Shown here piece by piece: positions 8,897-19,600 of a stretch of 44,087 nt of DNA. A program made the translations under genes and the position numbers. The DNA is from Actinomyces sp. (GTDB lineage Bacteria > Actinomycetota > Actinomycetes > Actinomycetales > Actinomycetaceae): the NCBI RefSeq assembly GCF_030530635.1, contig NZ_JAUMUL010000026.1:1-44087 (forward strand), written 5' to 3'. Each line of letters starts with the position of its first letter. Positions within the stretch are counted from its first letter, which is position 1. Under the pieces are notes generated by a model that saw only the letters and a program-made list of their open reading frames with translations, was not told the origin of the DNA and did no database searches.

Positions 8897-9229
8897 GCCT
8901 AACTCCGTGGTACGGGTCTGGTTGACTGAGGTGACAGCGAGATGGCCGATGACCCAGCGGGAGGAGTGGTGACCCCCGCGGGAGGGCCGGTGCCGGTCCC
9001 GCGGGCACAACTGTGTCACACGCACCTGCGGCTAGGTGAGAAAACGGCATGAGTGCGTGGGAGGCCGCACGGGCGCGGGCCCGCCGAGGGCGTCGGTGGC
9101 GAATGGCGTCAGCATGCCGGAATGTGGTAGTTTACTGCCGGTGCCAGTCGGCTGCGCAGGGTGCTTGTGGAGCCGGTGGCGATCCAGGGCCTGGAAGTGG
9201 CGCGATTGCGCGGCTCTCAGAACCAGGGG
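8897..9229 (+). promoter_or_regulatory. CRISPR leader, copy 1
   Basis: Gene-free 333 bp between cas6 and the first repeat. The last 105 bp (about 9124-9229), starting near GGTGCCAGTCGG and including GGTGCTTG, CGGTGGCGAT and GGAAGTGGCG, recur before the solo repeats at 20390 and 43835. Its position at the non-degenerate end of the array, and this conservation, mark it as the leader that drives rightward transcription. I see no confident -10/-35. Confidence 0.8.
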
Positions 9230-12061
9230 GTCAGGAAGCACCTCGCACCTTAAGGTGCATTAAGACGATTGATAGTCAGCACGGGATATGCGGTTGTCTC
9301 GTCAGGAAGCACCTCGCACCTTAAGGTGCATTAAGACGGTGTATGGATACTCCCAGGAGGGCTATTTTGAGGTCAGGAAGCACCTCGCACCTTAAGGTGC
9401 ATTAAGACCTTTCGCTTCTTTTCTACGGCGCGATCCATGATCCGGTCAGGAAGCACCTCGCACCTTAAGGTGCATTAAGACTCAAATGATCGCCCGTCCA
9501 TCCCCTGCTGACACGTCAGGAAGCACCTCGCACCTTAAGGTGCATTAAGACCAGACTATTTGGGTACTCGGCGATATCATTGATTGTCAGGAAGCACCTC
9601 GCACCTTAAGGTGCATTAAGACTGCATCCACTGGGCGGAACAGGCGCTCACCCTCCGTCAGGAAGCACCTCGCACCTTAAGGTGCATTAAGACCCATGTC
9701 GATCACCACTTGGCCTCCGTCATTGCCGTGTCAGGAAGCACCTCGCACCTTAAGGTGCATTAAGACGCCAGACGGCACCCCCACCCCCGCCGACACCAGG
9801 TCAGGAAGCACCTCGCACCTTAAGGTGCATTAAGACTGTAAAACAATCCCCGGTCGATATTCGTGTCCCAAGTCAGGAAGCACCTCGCACCTTAAGGTGC
9901 ATTAAGACCGACCTTGACAGTCTCCTGCACTCCCGACTCGACGGGTCAGGAAGCACCTCGCACCTTAAGGTGCATTAAGACTGTTACCGCGACTGCCGCT
10001 GACGGGTATGTGTTCCCGTCAGGAAGCACCTCGCACCTTAAGGTGCATTAAGACGCAGAGGGTGATCTGTTTGAAGGTCTGGCCACAGTCAGGAAGCACC
10101 TCGCACCTTAAGGTGCATTAAGACTTCTTATACCGCGTGGATTGCGGCACCCACCACCCAGTCAGGAAGCACCTCGCACCTTAAGGTGCATTAAGACTCC
10201 GGGATGGGGCGCAGGTGCAGCGTGTTCAGGCAGTCAGGAAGCACCTCGCACCTTAAGGTGCATTAAGACGTAAAGGACTCCAATGGCCAGGCCGTGGACC
10301 TGACGTCAGGAAGCACCTCGCACCTTAAGGTGCATTAAGACACGGAAATGGTAGGGGCGCAGATTATCGAACCCGGCGTCAGGAAGCACCTCGCACCTTA
10401 AGGTGCATTAAGACGAAACCGGAACCGTTGACAGCCGACGCCATGTGCGGTCAGGAAGCACCTCGCACCTTAAGGTGCATTAAGACAGGGAGTTCTCTCC
10501 CTCGGCGTTGAGGTCCCAGTCAGGAAGCACCTCGCACCTTAAGGTGCATTAAGACCGAGCAAGACTGAGCGAGCAGAAGAAAAAGCACAGTCAGGAAGCA
10601 CCTCGCACCTTAAGGTGCATTAAGACAACGGTAACCTGCATGACAGGTAGGCCCCTTTTCTGTCAGGAAGCACCTCGCACCTTAAGGTGCATTAAGACTC
10701 CATGAGACGGCGGGCTTCGCGACGAGCTTCGAGCGTCAGGAAGCACCTCGCACCTTAAGGTGCATTAAGACCGGGAACGTGTACGCAGTGATCGTTCCCT
10801 TAAGTCAGGAAGCACCTCGCACCTTAAGGTGCATTAAGACGCAAATTGTGCAGCGCCTCAGTCCAGGTATCCCCGTCAGGAAGCACCTCGCACCTTAAGG
10901 TGCATTAAGACGTCTTGCAGAACTGCCAAAGGATCGCTGCCAAGAGTCAGGAAGCACCTCGCACCTTAAGGTGCATTAAGACTTGTTTGAAGAGTGCCCT
11001 GATTTTGTTTTGGTAGTCAGGAAGCACCTCGCACCTTAAGGTGCATTAAGACCTGCAAGCGGGCGTTCGTGCGCGCGTAGGCTCCGCGTCAGGAAGCACC
11101 TCGCACCTTAAGGTGCATTAAGACTATAACAGAACGACTTGGCGAACCTCTCATCCGTCAGGAAGCACCTCGCACCTTAAGGTGCATTAAGACACGGAAC
11201 GTCACCCGCACAAACGCGCAATCACAGAGTCAGGAAGCACCTCGCACCTTAAGGTGCATTAAGACTCGCGGTATGCGGCGGTGAGCCAGAAGGCCTCGTC
11301 GTCAGGAAGCACCTCGCACCTTAAGGTGCATTAAGACGTTACGGGAGAATGCTCAGTCAGGTACGCCTCATACCGGTCAGGAAGCACCTCGTACCTTAAG
11401 GTGCATTAAGACATATGACGCGACGCACTCATCGGTCCCGTTCACAGTCAGGAAGCACCTCGCACCTTAAGGTGCATTAAGACAGGGTGTACGCCCGCTT
11501 CAGGGTGATACCGTTCTCGTCAGGAAGCACCTCGCACCTTAAGGTGCATTAAGACGTTCAAGACCTGGGCCGATGTCCAAGACGCAGGGTCAGGAAGCAC
11601 CTCGCACCTTAAGGTGCATTAAGACGGACCGTGTCGGCTGTTTCCAGTCCCTGGCCGTCAGGTCAGGAAGCACCTCGCACCTTAAGGTGCATTAAGACGG
11701 GTGATACTGTGAGTGCGCGTGGCGGCGGCGGTAGGTCAGGAAGCACCTCGCACCTTAAGGTGCATTAAGACAACGAGTCGTCCCCGTCGAAGCCGTCGAC
11801 CAGGGTCAGGAAGCACCTCGCACCTTAAGGTGCATTAAGACCCGACGATCAGGTGACTGACCGCCCGCATACCGGCCTCGTCAGGAAGCACCTCGCACCT
11901 TAAGGTGCATTAAGACTTGGCCATGGCTGCTTCGATGACCCAGGCGGCGGGTCAGGAAGCACCTCGCACCTTAAGGTGCATTAAGACACAACCAGGCCCG
12001 CCCGGCCCGCCAGGTGCTTCAACGGTCAGGAAGCGCCTCACACCTTAAGCTGCTTTTCGTG
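9230..12061 (+). CRISPR. CRISPR array, 39 intact repeats plus degenerate end repeat
   Basis: The repeat is 37 nt, beginning GTCAGGAAGC and ending GCATTAAGAC. Its core GCACCTTAAGGTGC is a perfect 14-nt palindrome, directly followed by ATTAAGAC, the expected 8-nt Cas6 tag. I count 39 repeats (first 9230-9266, last intact 11951-11987) and a decayed one from 12025 (GCCTCACACC, TTAAGCTGC). There are 39 spacers of 32-38 nt, all different by eye. The one internal variant, the repeat at 11376, changes C to T in the stem but keeps a G-U pair. Decay at the right end and the leader at the left give the orientation. Variable spacer length is usual for type III. Confidence 0.98.
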
Positions 12062-12939
12062 TTTGGGGGTGTGGCTGGTGGTGTGTTCTGGTCTGCCCGG
12101 GGGCCTCTTCCGCGCCCGAGCGTGTCCTGCCGTGGTCGAACGATTCTTTCCGTGCCCGAGGGCGGCATCGCGTGCTCAGGTGCGGTCTTGGCGTCGCTGT
12201 TGTGGTCCGAGCGAGCGCGCTCTCGTTCATGAGGTGCTGGTTTACGGCCTTGGGGTGTGGTTTACGACCCCGGGGGGTGGTCGTGGATTGCACCCCGAGG
12301 TCGTATGGCGCATCCCGGGGTCGTGAATCGACATGGCGGCCCTGGTGCCAGGCTCGGCGTCGCCAGGCGCGGGCCCGTGCCGGCGGGAGCGGGCCGGTCG
12401 GGCTGCCGAGTGTGCCCCGGAGGCGCGCCGGCCCGGATGGCTAGTGAGATCTCCAGGCTCGGGTTCGAGCGCACCGACCATGGCGCGATACCGCCGCACC
12501 AGAAGCACCCCAATCCAACGCGATCCGCCGCGGCCCACCGAGACCCACGGTGATCTACCGCCCGACGCGCCAACCCCACCCGTCCACCACCACACCCTCA
12601 AACACGAACAACCCCTTCAGGTGCACTACAACGCGAGGGCGCCGGGGGCTCGCACGCAGCCGTGGCGTCAGGGTGCTGTCGGCGCGCCTTGGCGCCACCG
12701 TCTTGGCCGCTGACATACCCCGCTCAGGCTCAGTCAAGCTCGCGCCGGCTGCTCGGCTCCTGGGGCAGATGAGCGGGGGTGCCCTTTCGACGGGACCCTG
12801 CTGTGCGGTGAGCATGCAGCTTGAACTGCCGTTCTGGCAGATACTGGGAACAAATCTGCCTACCGGGCAGATTATCTTGCGCTCCGCCTCACCCGTCGGC
12901 ATACTCGGGATCGGCGCCATTACTACAGAGAGGTTCACG
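12062..12939. other. Gene-free region between array and RT-cas1
   Basis: This 878-bp stretch has open frames on both strands but none with a recognisable protein. It holds a large imperfect palindrome (12241-12327), two copies of a dispersed motif (12053-12074 and 12591-12615, form CACACCCTCAAACACGAA or its complement), and CTTCAGGTGCACTACAACG at 12614, which resembles the 3' part of the CRISPR repeat. The frame of RT-cas1 is open back to 12550 but lacks family resemblance there. Confidence 0.6.
12241..12327. repeat. Large imperfect palindrome built of four about 20-bp units
   Basis: Two units on the left (TTTACGGCCTTGGGGTG, then TTTACGACCCCGGGG) face two on the right (CACCCCGAGGTCGTA, then CATCCCGGGGTCGTGA). 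The arms pair over about 38 bp with mismatches. It could act as array terminator, cruciform or tandem operator upstream of RT-cas1. Confidence 0.6.
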
Positions 12940-14883
12940 ATGGCCGTCCAGTCTGAAAACTTCCCGCACCCGGTCTCGGAGCCGTCGCCAATCAAAAACA
13001 CCGGCAGGCCCGGCGATCCCGACGTGTTCGATTCAATTGCTTCGGTTGAGGCTCTCCGCTCCGCATGGGAGGCAGTCCAGGACTCACGTGACGGCGATAC
13101 ACCTTCGGCGGTGCAAGAAGAACTCGGCTACTACGCCGACGATGTGGCCAAGGCACTACGCGCCAGACTGCTGTCCGGAAAGTACCGCGCTCACTCGAGC
13201 ACAGAGGGCGAATCTAGCCAGCCAGGTGAGCACGATCCACCTCACGCTCACCTACTTGACCGCACCGTGGAACGGTCACTCGTCAACGCCATCGCGCATC
13301 GTATCGACGTGATACAGGCGTCGTGCTCATTCGCTCACCGGCCCGGGCTCGGACCAGACGACGCGGTAGAACACCTCATAGCCCTACGGGATGCGGGGGC
13401 GGAGTACGCCATGGTGGCCAGCATCAATCCGCCCACCGCCAATGAACTGACACACTCCGCCCTGGCGGTGCTAACCGAGATAATCTCCAGCCCGCGCACG
13501 CACGCCCTGATCCGGGAACTGTCTGCGGCGACCCACCCGCCGCCCGGACACGCACAGAACACTATGGGAGCACCGACACGCCCCCACCTTACGCAGTTGC
13601 TTGAAAACCTCGCCCTCACACCGGTGGATCGGGGCATGTGCGACGCCGGCGTTGGCTACGTCAGGTACGCACGCAGCATCGCCATCTGCGGCGCAGATGA
13701 AACCGAACTACGCGAGACCACGGTCCAACTGAAGCGTTTACTCGCCGAACAGGGACATCAGATCGAACAGGACAGTATCGCCATGGCCACCTTCGACGAG
13801 GGCTTCTGCTACCTCGGAACCGACTTCACCGCCCACACGCCCGAGGCCGGGTCACGGTGTCGAAGACACGATCCCGAACCGGACCGAGTCGTATATGTGG
13901 GACGCAACGGCTCCCGGGTGCACGTTCGCGACGGGAGAGTAGTTGTTGATGGCTCCGGCGGAATCCCCCAGATGTCCATTCCGCAGCGGGCAGTCAGCCG
14001 CATGGTGCTCAACGGCAACGTGGGCCTGTCAGCAGGCGCGAGGTCATGGGCTCTGGCCAATGCGGTAGACGTGGTCTTCCTATCCTGGCGAGGAGGCTAC
14101 CTGGGGCAACTGGCGGGATCACACTCAGCCGCCAACGCCCGACGACTGCTCACTCAAGCGGCCCTCGCCCAAGACGAGCGCCGGCGCCTACCGCTGGCGC
14201 GAGCCATCGTAAGTGCGAAGATCCGCAACCAGATTCACGTCCTGCACCGCACCGGCACGCGCGCCGGCGATGCTCATGTGGCCGCCGTCTGCCGGAGCCT
14301 GCGCACCATAGTCAAGGAGATCAGCTACGTACTGACCACCGATGAACTCATGGGACTCGAGGGCACCGCCTCCAACGAATACTTCAGCTGCCTCGCCAGA
14401 CTGGTTCCCGACGACGTCTACTTCCCCTCCCGCAGCCGCCGCCCGCCCCGGGACCTGGCGAACGCCGCCTTCTCCTACGGCTACGCAATCCTTCAGGGTG
14501 AGACCCTAGGCGCCCTGCACGGTGCCGGCCTGGAGCCGTCACTCGGAATCCTGCACGCCTCCACCGACAAGCGGCCCAGTCTCGCTCTGGATCTCATGGA
14601 GGAGTTCCGGCCCCTGCTGGTAGATCGCACCGTCGTCGCCCTGCTGCGCACCCGGCGCCTGCGTCCGGAGCACGCCGCCGTGCACAACGACGGCGTATGG
14701 CTCAGCGGCGAGGGCAAGAAGATCCTGGTCGACGGTTACGAGGAAACTCTGCAGCGACACGTCAAGGGCGCACTACCCGGATTCGCGGGCACGTGGCGGC
14801 GCCACATCCACCACGAGGCACAATTACTGGCGCGTGCCATCGTGGAGCCGGACTACGAGTGGGCCGGCGTGTCATGGCGGTAG
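12940..14883 (+). CDS. cas1: Reverse transcriptase-like/Cas1 fusion with degenerate RT
   Basis: A 647-residue fusion for spacer acquisition. The N-terminal half follows a group II intron-like RT: LRSAWEAV near residue 45, LRARLLSGKYRA, SFAHRPGLGPDDAV, then the motif C region GYVRY. The RT catalytic residues are lost: motif A reads YAMVASINPP (156-165) instead of a DxDIxxFFD form, and the YADD box is Y243-A-R-S246. The Cas1 half (about 300-647) keeps E474 in GLEGTAS, H539 in LHASTDKRPS and E554 in LMEEFRP, so integrase activity is plausible. The chosen ATG at 12940 follows GAGAGG; the frame extends upstream to 12550 without recognisable content. It overlaps cas2 by 10 bp. Confidence 0.88.
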   Translation: MAVQSENFPHPVSEPSPIKNTGRPGDPDVFDSIASVEALRSAWEAVQDSRDGDTPSAVQEELGYYADDVAKALRARLLSGKYRAHSSTEGESSQPGEHDPPHAHLLDRTVERSLVNAIAHRIDVIQASCSFAHRPGLGPDDAVEHLIALRDAGAEYAMVASINPPTANELTHSALAVLTEIISSPRTHALIRELSAATHPPPGHAQNTMGAPTRPHLTQLLENLALTPVDRGMCDAGVGYVRYARSIAICGADETELRETTVQLKRLLAEQGHQIEQDSIAMATFDEGFCYLGTDFTAHTPEAGSRCRRHDPEPDRVVYVGRNGSRVHVRDGRVVVDGSGGIPQMSIPQRAVSRMVLNGNVGLSAGARSWALANAVDVVFLSWRGGYLGQLAGSHSAANARRLLTQAALAQDERRRLPLARAIVSAKIRNQIHVLHRTGTRAGDAHVAAVCRSLRTIVKEISYVLTTDELMGLEGTASNEYFSCLARLVPDDVYFPSRSRRPPRDLANAAFSYGYAILQGETLGALHGAGLEPSLGILHASTDKRPSLALDLMEEFRPLLVDRTVVALLRTRRLRPEHAAVHNDGVWLSGEGKKILVDGYEETLQRHVKGALPGFAGTWRRHIHHEAQLLARAIVEPDYEWAGVSWR

Positions 14884-15161
14884 TGGTGATCGTCGCCTAC
14901 GACGTCGCCTCCGACCGGCGTCGCAACCGGCTCGCGAAGTACCTCCAGGGCTGGGGGTACCGGATCCAGGAATCGGTCTTCCAGCTGCGGCTGGGTGCCG
15001 CCGACCTGGCCGAGGTGCGCGAGCACGTGTTCGGCATCATCAATGACACCCAGGACGTGGTGCACATCTACCCCCTGTGCGCATCCTGCCAAGAGCGCTC
15101 AGAGGTTTACGGAACCGCCGCTGCGCTTGATGACGTCGGCCTGTACCGCGGGCTGTGGTGA
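14874..15161 (+). CDS. cas2: Cas2, copy 1
   Basis: A 95-residue ferredoxin-fold protein that bridges Cas1 dimers in the integration complex. VIVAYDVASDRRRNRLAK at the N-terminus has the Cas2 signature, with the conserved aspartate of YDV, and RIQESVFQ follows. The start overlaps the end of RT-cas1, showing translational coupling. It is the same length as the second copy at 22904 and about half identical by eye. Confidence 0.95.
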   Translation: MAVVVIVAYDVASDRRRNRLAKYLQGWGYRIQESVFQLRLGAADLAEVREHVFGIINDTQDVVHIYPLCASCQERSEVYGTAAALDDVGLYRGLW

Positions 15162-15729
15162 AGTGCCACCGCGGGCGCACGCTGTACCTGAAAGGCACCT
15201 CGAATCCCTGCCTACACGACCAGAACGGTGCCACTCGGCCTCATCAAGGAACGAGCTGATCTCCTCGCCGGTGATCGGCCGGCCAAAACGAACCAGGTGC
15301 AGGCCCGTCCTTTGATGGTGTGCTGTACCCGCCGCCGCTTGACAAACCACATAGGGGCACCCCCCGTAAACACACCGAAACCCTCTAACAATCCAGAACC
15401 CAGACGCTGACTTTGTCGAACCCCTGGCTCCAAGACCTGTCGTTGGCAGGGAAGATCGGCAGGGCATCCAGGCGTTGATCCTCACCTAGCCGTTCTCGCG
15501 CGCTACGATGTCGCGATGATGATCGGTGTCTAGGGGTGCCTCGCCGTGACCACGCTGGGCGCGAGGTCATCGACTTCGCGGTGGGCCGGCTGCTGCTCCC
15601 AGACAACCCCTGTGACTCCGTTCGTGGCAACGACGTCGGCGTGGCGGGTGCTCGCCCTCGTGTTGCTCGCCGCCGCCCTAGCCCTCGCCGTCCCGTATTC
15701 CGACGTCGCGAACTGTGATGGTGGGGTCG
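15162..15729. other. Mostly gene-free region after cas2
   Basis: Holds the remnant of a small convergent gene (15228-15320) and no other convincing frame. A rightward frame at 15546-15758 with one hydrophobic stretch (VLALVLLAAALALAV) is open but has no supporting context and overlaps the end of the leftward membrane-protein gene. Confidence 0.5.
15228..15320 (-). pseudogene. Remnant of small cas2-convergent protein
   Basis: On the minus strand the translation GLHLVRFGRPITGEEISSFL closely matches the C-terminal end of the small protein at 23232-23522 (GLHLLRIGRPITTEEIATFF). There the protein stops soon after; here the frame runs on to 15099, and the upstream part has no similarity, so this copy looks truncated and read-through. 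It lies in the same place as its counterpart, about 70 bp downstream of and convergent to cas2. Function unknown. Confidence 0.55.
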
Positions 15730-16203
15730 TTAAGAGGGGAGCCACAGCGTCAGTATGAGGCCCACGAAGACGGCCAAGGCGCCCAACCAAGCCCAGCGTT
15801 GGGAACTTCGGATGCGCTCTTGAGCCTGGGTGGCCTGATCCACGCGGTACGCCTCAACGGAGCCGTGCGTCTTCAGGATCGAATCGAGGCTGAGTCCGCG
15901 TGGGGGCCCATGTTTCCCGCCCTCTGCGGTGAGAACGAGCCATAACGCCATGGTCAGCAGCAGAATCCCCCCACCCAAGGCGAGTGTCAAGGCCAGACGC
16001 CACTTCCAAGAGGCGTCCCCGAGACGAGAGGCGGCCAATGTCAGGACAGCACCGGTCCCTGTTAGGAGAAGGGTGTAGCCGTTGCGCCAGACGCGTGCGT
16101 CCGCCAAGGTCTGCTCGAGCAATGTTCGTTGTAGTTCCTGGATCGCCCGCAGGTCTCTGTGGGAGGGACGCCTGCGCTCCTCGGGCGGCACCGGCAAGCC
16201 CAT
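15730..16203 (-). CDS. Three-helix membrane protein beside TPR-CHAT
   Basis: A 157-residue protein that I do not recognise. Three hydrophobic helices are visible: YTLLLTGTGAVLTLAA (about 44-62), LALTLALGGGILLLTMALWLVL (about 68-92), and WLGALAVFVGLILTLWL near the C-terminus. A charged N-terminal segment (about 1-40) and a hydrophilic loop (about 93-135) would face one side. The ATG at 16203 lies one base after the stop of the Cys-rich gene, so the two are co-translated. Since it is divergent from a caspase-like CHAT protease, it may be that protease's membrane target or anchor; that is inference only. Confidence 0.7.
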   Translation of the reverse strand: MGLPVPPEERRRPSHRDLRAIQELQRTLLEQTLADARVWRNGYTLLLTGTGAVLTLAASRLGDASWKWRLALTLALGGGILLLTMALWLVLTAEGGKHGPPRGLSLDSILKTHGSVEAYRVDQATQAQERIRSSQRWAWLGALAVFVGLILTLWLPS

Positions 16204-16204
16204 C

Positions 16205-16570
16205 TCAGGTCTCCGGTTTGGGGACGACGAGCGTGAAGCTTGCCCCACATCCGAGTTTGTCCGATGCGCCCGGGTGGGCGACCCTGCATTCGCAAAGGAA
16301 ATCGGCCCACCGGGCGGTCTCGCCTGGTTTGGTGTCGGTGCGGCGGACCGCCAGGGTCGAGAGGTCAAGCTGTTGGGTCTGGCTGAACACGTGTTTGCAA
16401 CGCGGACAAGGCCCCTGGATTGTGGCAGAGGTGGCGTGACAAGTGAAGCGTAAGACCGAGTCTCTGACGAGGGAGGCGGCTTGGCTGTCGAGTTCGGGCG
16501 AGGCTAATTCGAGATATGGGAGTTCCTCGGGTGCGTCCAAGCGGTGGCGGAAAGAGTCGAACAGTCTCAC
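16205..16570 (-). CDS. Small Cys-rich (zinc-ribbon-like) protein
   Basis: A 121-residue protein, not recognised. It holds two Cys clusters, FTCHAT with CPRCKH (about 43-59) and LCECRVAH with LGCGASF (about 91-112), which could bind zinc. No membrane segment is present. The GTG at 16570 is preceded by AGGAGG. It is the first gene of a two-gene leftward unit with the three-helix membrane protein, and its start is only 56 bp from the start of the divergent TPR-CHAT gene. Shared regulation is likely. Confidence 0.7.
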   Translation of the reverse strand: MRLFDSFRHRLDAPEELPYLELASPELDSQAASLVRDSVLRFTCHATSATIQGPCPRCKHVFSQTQQLDLSTLAVRRTDTKPGETARWADFLCECRVAHPGASDKLGCGASFTLVVPKPET

Positions 16571-16614
16571 TGGTCCTCCTCGCGAAGTGGGCCGTGCCGG
16601 GGCAAGGCATTTGA

Positions 16615-16627
16615 CATACTAGCGCCG
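16615..16627 (+). promoter_or_regulatory. -10 and leaderless start of TPR-CHAT
   Basis: CATACT (16615-16620) is followed by six bases and the GTG start at 16627. The same spacing (TATACT, six bases, GTG) occurs at the antitoxin gene start near 21674, supporting leaderless translation and this choice of start. Confidence 0.5.
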
Positions 16628-19600
16628 TGGACGACGAGCCGTCGATGGATAATGATCCTTCGTTGGATGAGGTGATGGTGGCCGTGGATGGCCTGCCCGA
16701 TGACGATTCGGACTGGATCGATCTCCACTGGCATGTGGCGTATGCGCTGTACAAGCGATTTCTGGACGAGAACGATCCCGACGACCTGGATGACGCGATC
16801 CGGCGCGGTGCGTCGGTCGTGGAGCGGGAAGGCCGATCGTCGGCCGCCCATCTGCATGACGTGGCCCTCATGCTATGGGACCGGTACGTTGAACGCGACG
16901 ATCCGGAGGATCGCGCCCGCTTCGTGGAGCTGCTTGAGACTGCCCTCGCGAGGGCGGAGGCGGACGGAACGGACTTGGAGCTGGTCGCCGAGTGCCAGAA
17001 CAACCTTGCAGTGGGACTGATGGAGGGCACCGCCGCCGACGTTCCGGAGCCGGTGCGTGCGCGCGCTGTGAGCCTCTGGGAAGCAGCCCTTGCGTCCGGC
17101 GAGTTGGACGAGGACACCGAACGCTGGATCGAGGGTAACCTCATGCTGGCCCTCAGCCATGCTGGGGCGTCGGAGACGGATCTCCGGCGCGTCGTGGACT
17201 GGGGGCGCCGGGCCGCGGCGGCGACCGCGGACCCGGAGGACGCGGCCATCGCCCACTTCAACCTCGCCGTGGCCCTGGAGAGTCTGCACGACATCGTGGC
17301 AGACGATGGACTCCTGGAGGAGGCCATTGAGTATGTGCGGGTTGGGCTTGACCTTCTCGGGGCCGACCACCGTGACCACCCCGGATACACGGCTAACCTT
17401 GTCAATCTGCTTCGACGACTCTCGCGGGAGAGTGGGGACCCTGCGCTCATAAATGAGGCAGTCGACCTGGGCCGCGCGGCGCTGCGGCGGATCCCCGACG
17501 GCGACTCGGATCGTCCGCTCGTCCTTACGGCCACTGCCTCAGCGCTATGTGAGGCTGTCAGAAGCGACACGGATCTGGAAGTGCTCTGCGAGGCCCTCGA
17601 CCTCTACCGGACGGCCATCGAGATCACGCCCGAGGGGTCGCAGGACCGGGGTGTGGCCATGGTCAACCTGGTGTCGGCGTATCGAGATGCGAACGAGCGG
17701 CATCCCGACCCCGCGCTGCTTGGTGAAGCCCTCGCGTGGGGTGACGAGGCGCTGAAGCTGTTCTCAGCCCCCGGCCTGTATCGAGCGGCGGCGCTCACCG
17801 CCGTGAGCAATGCCCAGCGTGACCGCTACCTCGAGACCGGCTCTCTGGATGACTTGGACGAAGCGCGCAGCCGCGCCGAGGAAGCGCTTGTCCTGACGCC
17901 GGAGCAGCACCCGGAGCGAGCCGCGCGCTTGACTAACCTCGCCGTGATCCTGTCGGATGACTTCACTGAGCGCGCCGACAGGAGCCGCCTAGATCGTGCC
18001 ATCCAGCTTTACCGCCAGGCTCTGGAGCTGCGTGAACCCGTGGCGAGCCGCGTCGTCGAGCGGATGAACGACCTGGCGCTCGCGCTGCGGGATCGGTACC
18101 GGGATACCGAGAACTCTCAGGATCTCAACGAGGCAGTCGACCTCGCCCGGCAGGCTGCGGAGGACTCAAACACTGATGAACTGACTTACGCCGGCTATGT
18201 GAACAACCTGGGCAATGCGCTGTCCGAGCGATACGAGCGTGATGGTGATCCGGAGGACCTGGTCGCCGCGATCGAACGGTTCGGCGATGCGCTAGCGGCG
18301 GCAGCGAACCGGCCGGTCGAGGCCTCCGGATATGCGACGAATCTCGGGCTCTCGTTGGCTGCGCGCGCCCAGAACACGGGGTCGATGGATGACATGGATC
18401 AGGCCCTGCTCAATCTGGAGCGCTCCATCGACCTCCTGCCGACGTCCCACCAGGCGCGCGCCCACCGAATCTCGAACTTGTCCGACGTGTACCGGCAGCG
18501 GTCGGTGATACTCATGGAGGGCGGAAACCGCGCCTTGGCACTCGAGGATGCGAGCCGCGCGGTGACGACCGGTTGGGAGGCAGTTGAGGCCGCGGGTTCC
18601 AGCGACGCTCGCCTTCTGCCCGCCTTATCGAACCTCGCCGAGGCTCTACGATGGCGCGAGCGCCTGGCTCCGGGCGAACCCCCTCCCCGGGAAGTGCTCG
18701 AGATTCAGCGTCGCGCTGCTTTGCTTGAGGAGATCACTCCCGCGGAAAAGTTCGGCCAATCCGTCCGCTGGGCCCGCGACGCGGAGGCGCTGGGGGATCG
18801 CGAGGAGGCGTTCTCGGCGTTTGGTCGAGCTGTTTCCCTGACCACGCAGGTGGCGTGGATCGGGCTAACCCTCAGGGAGCGTCGCGAGCTGCTGACCTAC
18901 ATGCGGGAAGTGCTGGACCGCGCTGTCACGCACGCAGCCGGACAGCGACGTCTCGAGGCCTTCGCATGGGCGGACCATGTCCGGTCGGTTCTGTGGCGGC
19001 AGGGCCTCCAGGCTCTTTCGCTGGCGGCGGAGAGTGGGGACGAACATTGGGCGTCATTGTCCGGCTTTGTTCGGCACGTGCAGACCGACGGGCGGCGACC
19101 GAGCGCGCGTCCGGACGAGCAACTCCGGCTGAGGGCGCACGAGGGGGCGGCGGCACTCGGCCAGACGGTGCCTGACCCCGACGCGTACCGGGGCCTCGGG
19201 GCCGAAGGCCCGGTTGTCCTGCTAGTCCCCGGGGATGAGGAATCGCTGGCACTGGTCCTGCAAGGGCTTGATGAACCGCTGGAGATCCGCCTCCCTGAAG
19301 CCTCGGCGGGGCTGCTGCGCAAGTGGGGCGACAAACTTCGCACCGAGATGGCCAACGGTATGGGCACCTTTCACTCGACGTCACATGTGATTTTCGAGTG
19401 CCTGGAGTGGCTCTGGGGAAGCGTGGCGGCCCCCATTCTGGACCGGATCGCGACCACGGGAGAGCGGCCGCATGTGTGGTGGTCGCCGGTCGGGGAGTTC
19501 GCCTTACTGCCCGTCCATGCCGCCGGGATCCACCCGCGCAAGAGGCCTCAGGCGGCTCGCCGACTCGAGAATCCGGCGGGGTGGCCCAGTGTGCAGGACC

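Noticed and set aside
12550..12939. N-terminal extension of RT-Cas1 back to 12550
   Set aside because: Low-complexity, Thr/Arg/Pro-rich translation; it includes the dispersed motif and shows no family resemblance. The ATG at 12940 has a good ribosome site.
15546..15758. Possible 70-residue single-helix protein
   Set aside because: One hydrophobic stretch only, no ribosome site of note, and it overlaps the end of a better-supported minus-strand gene.
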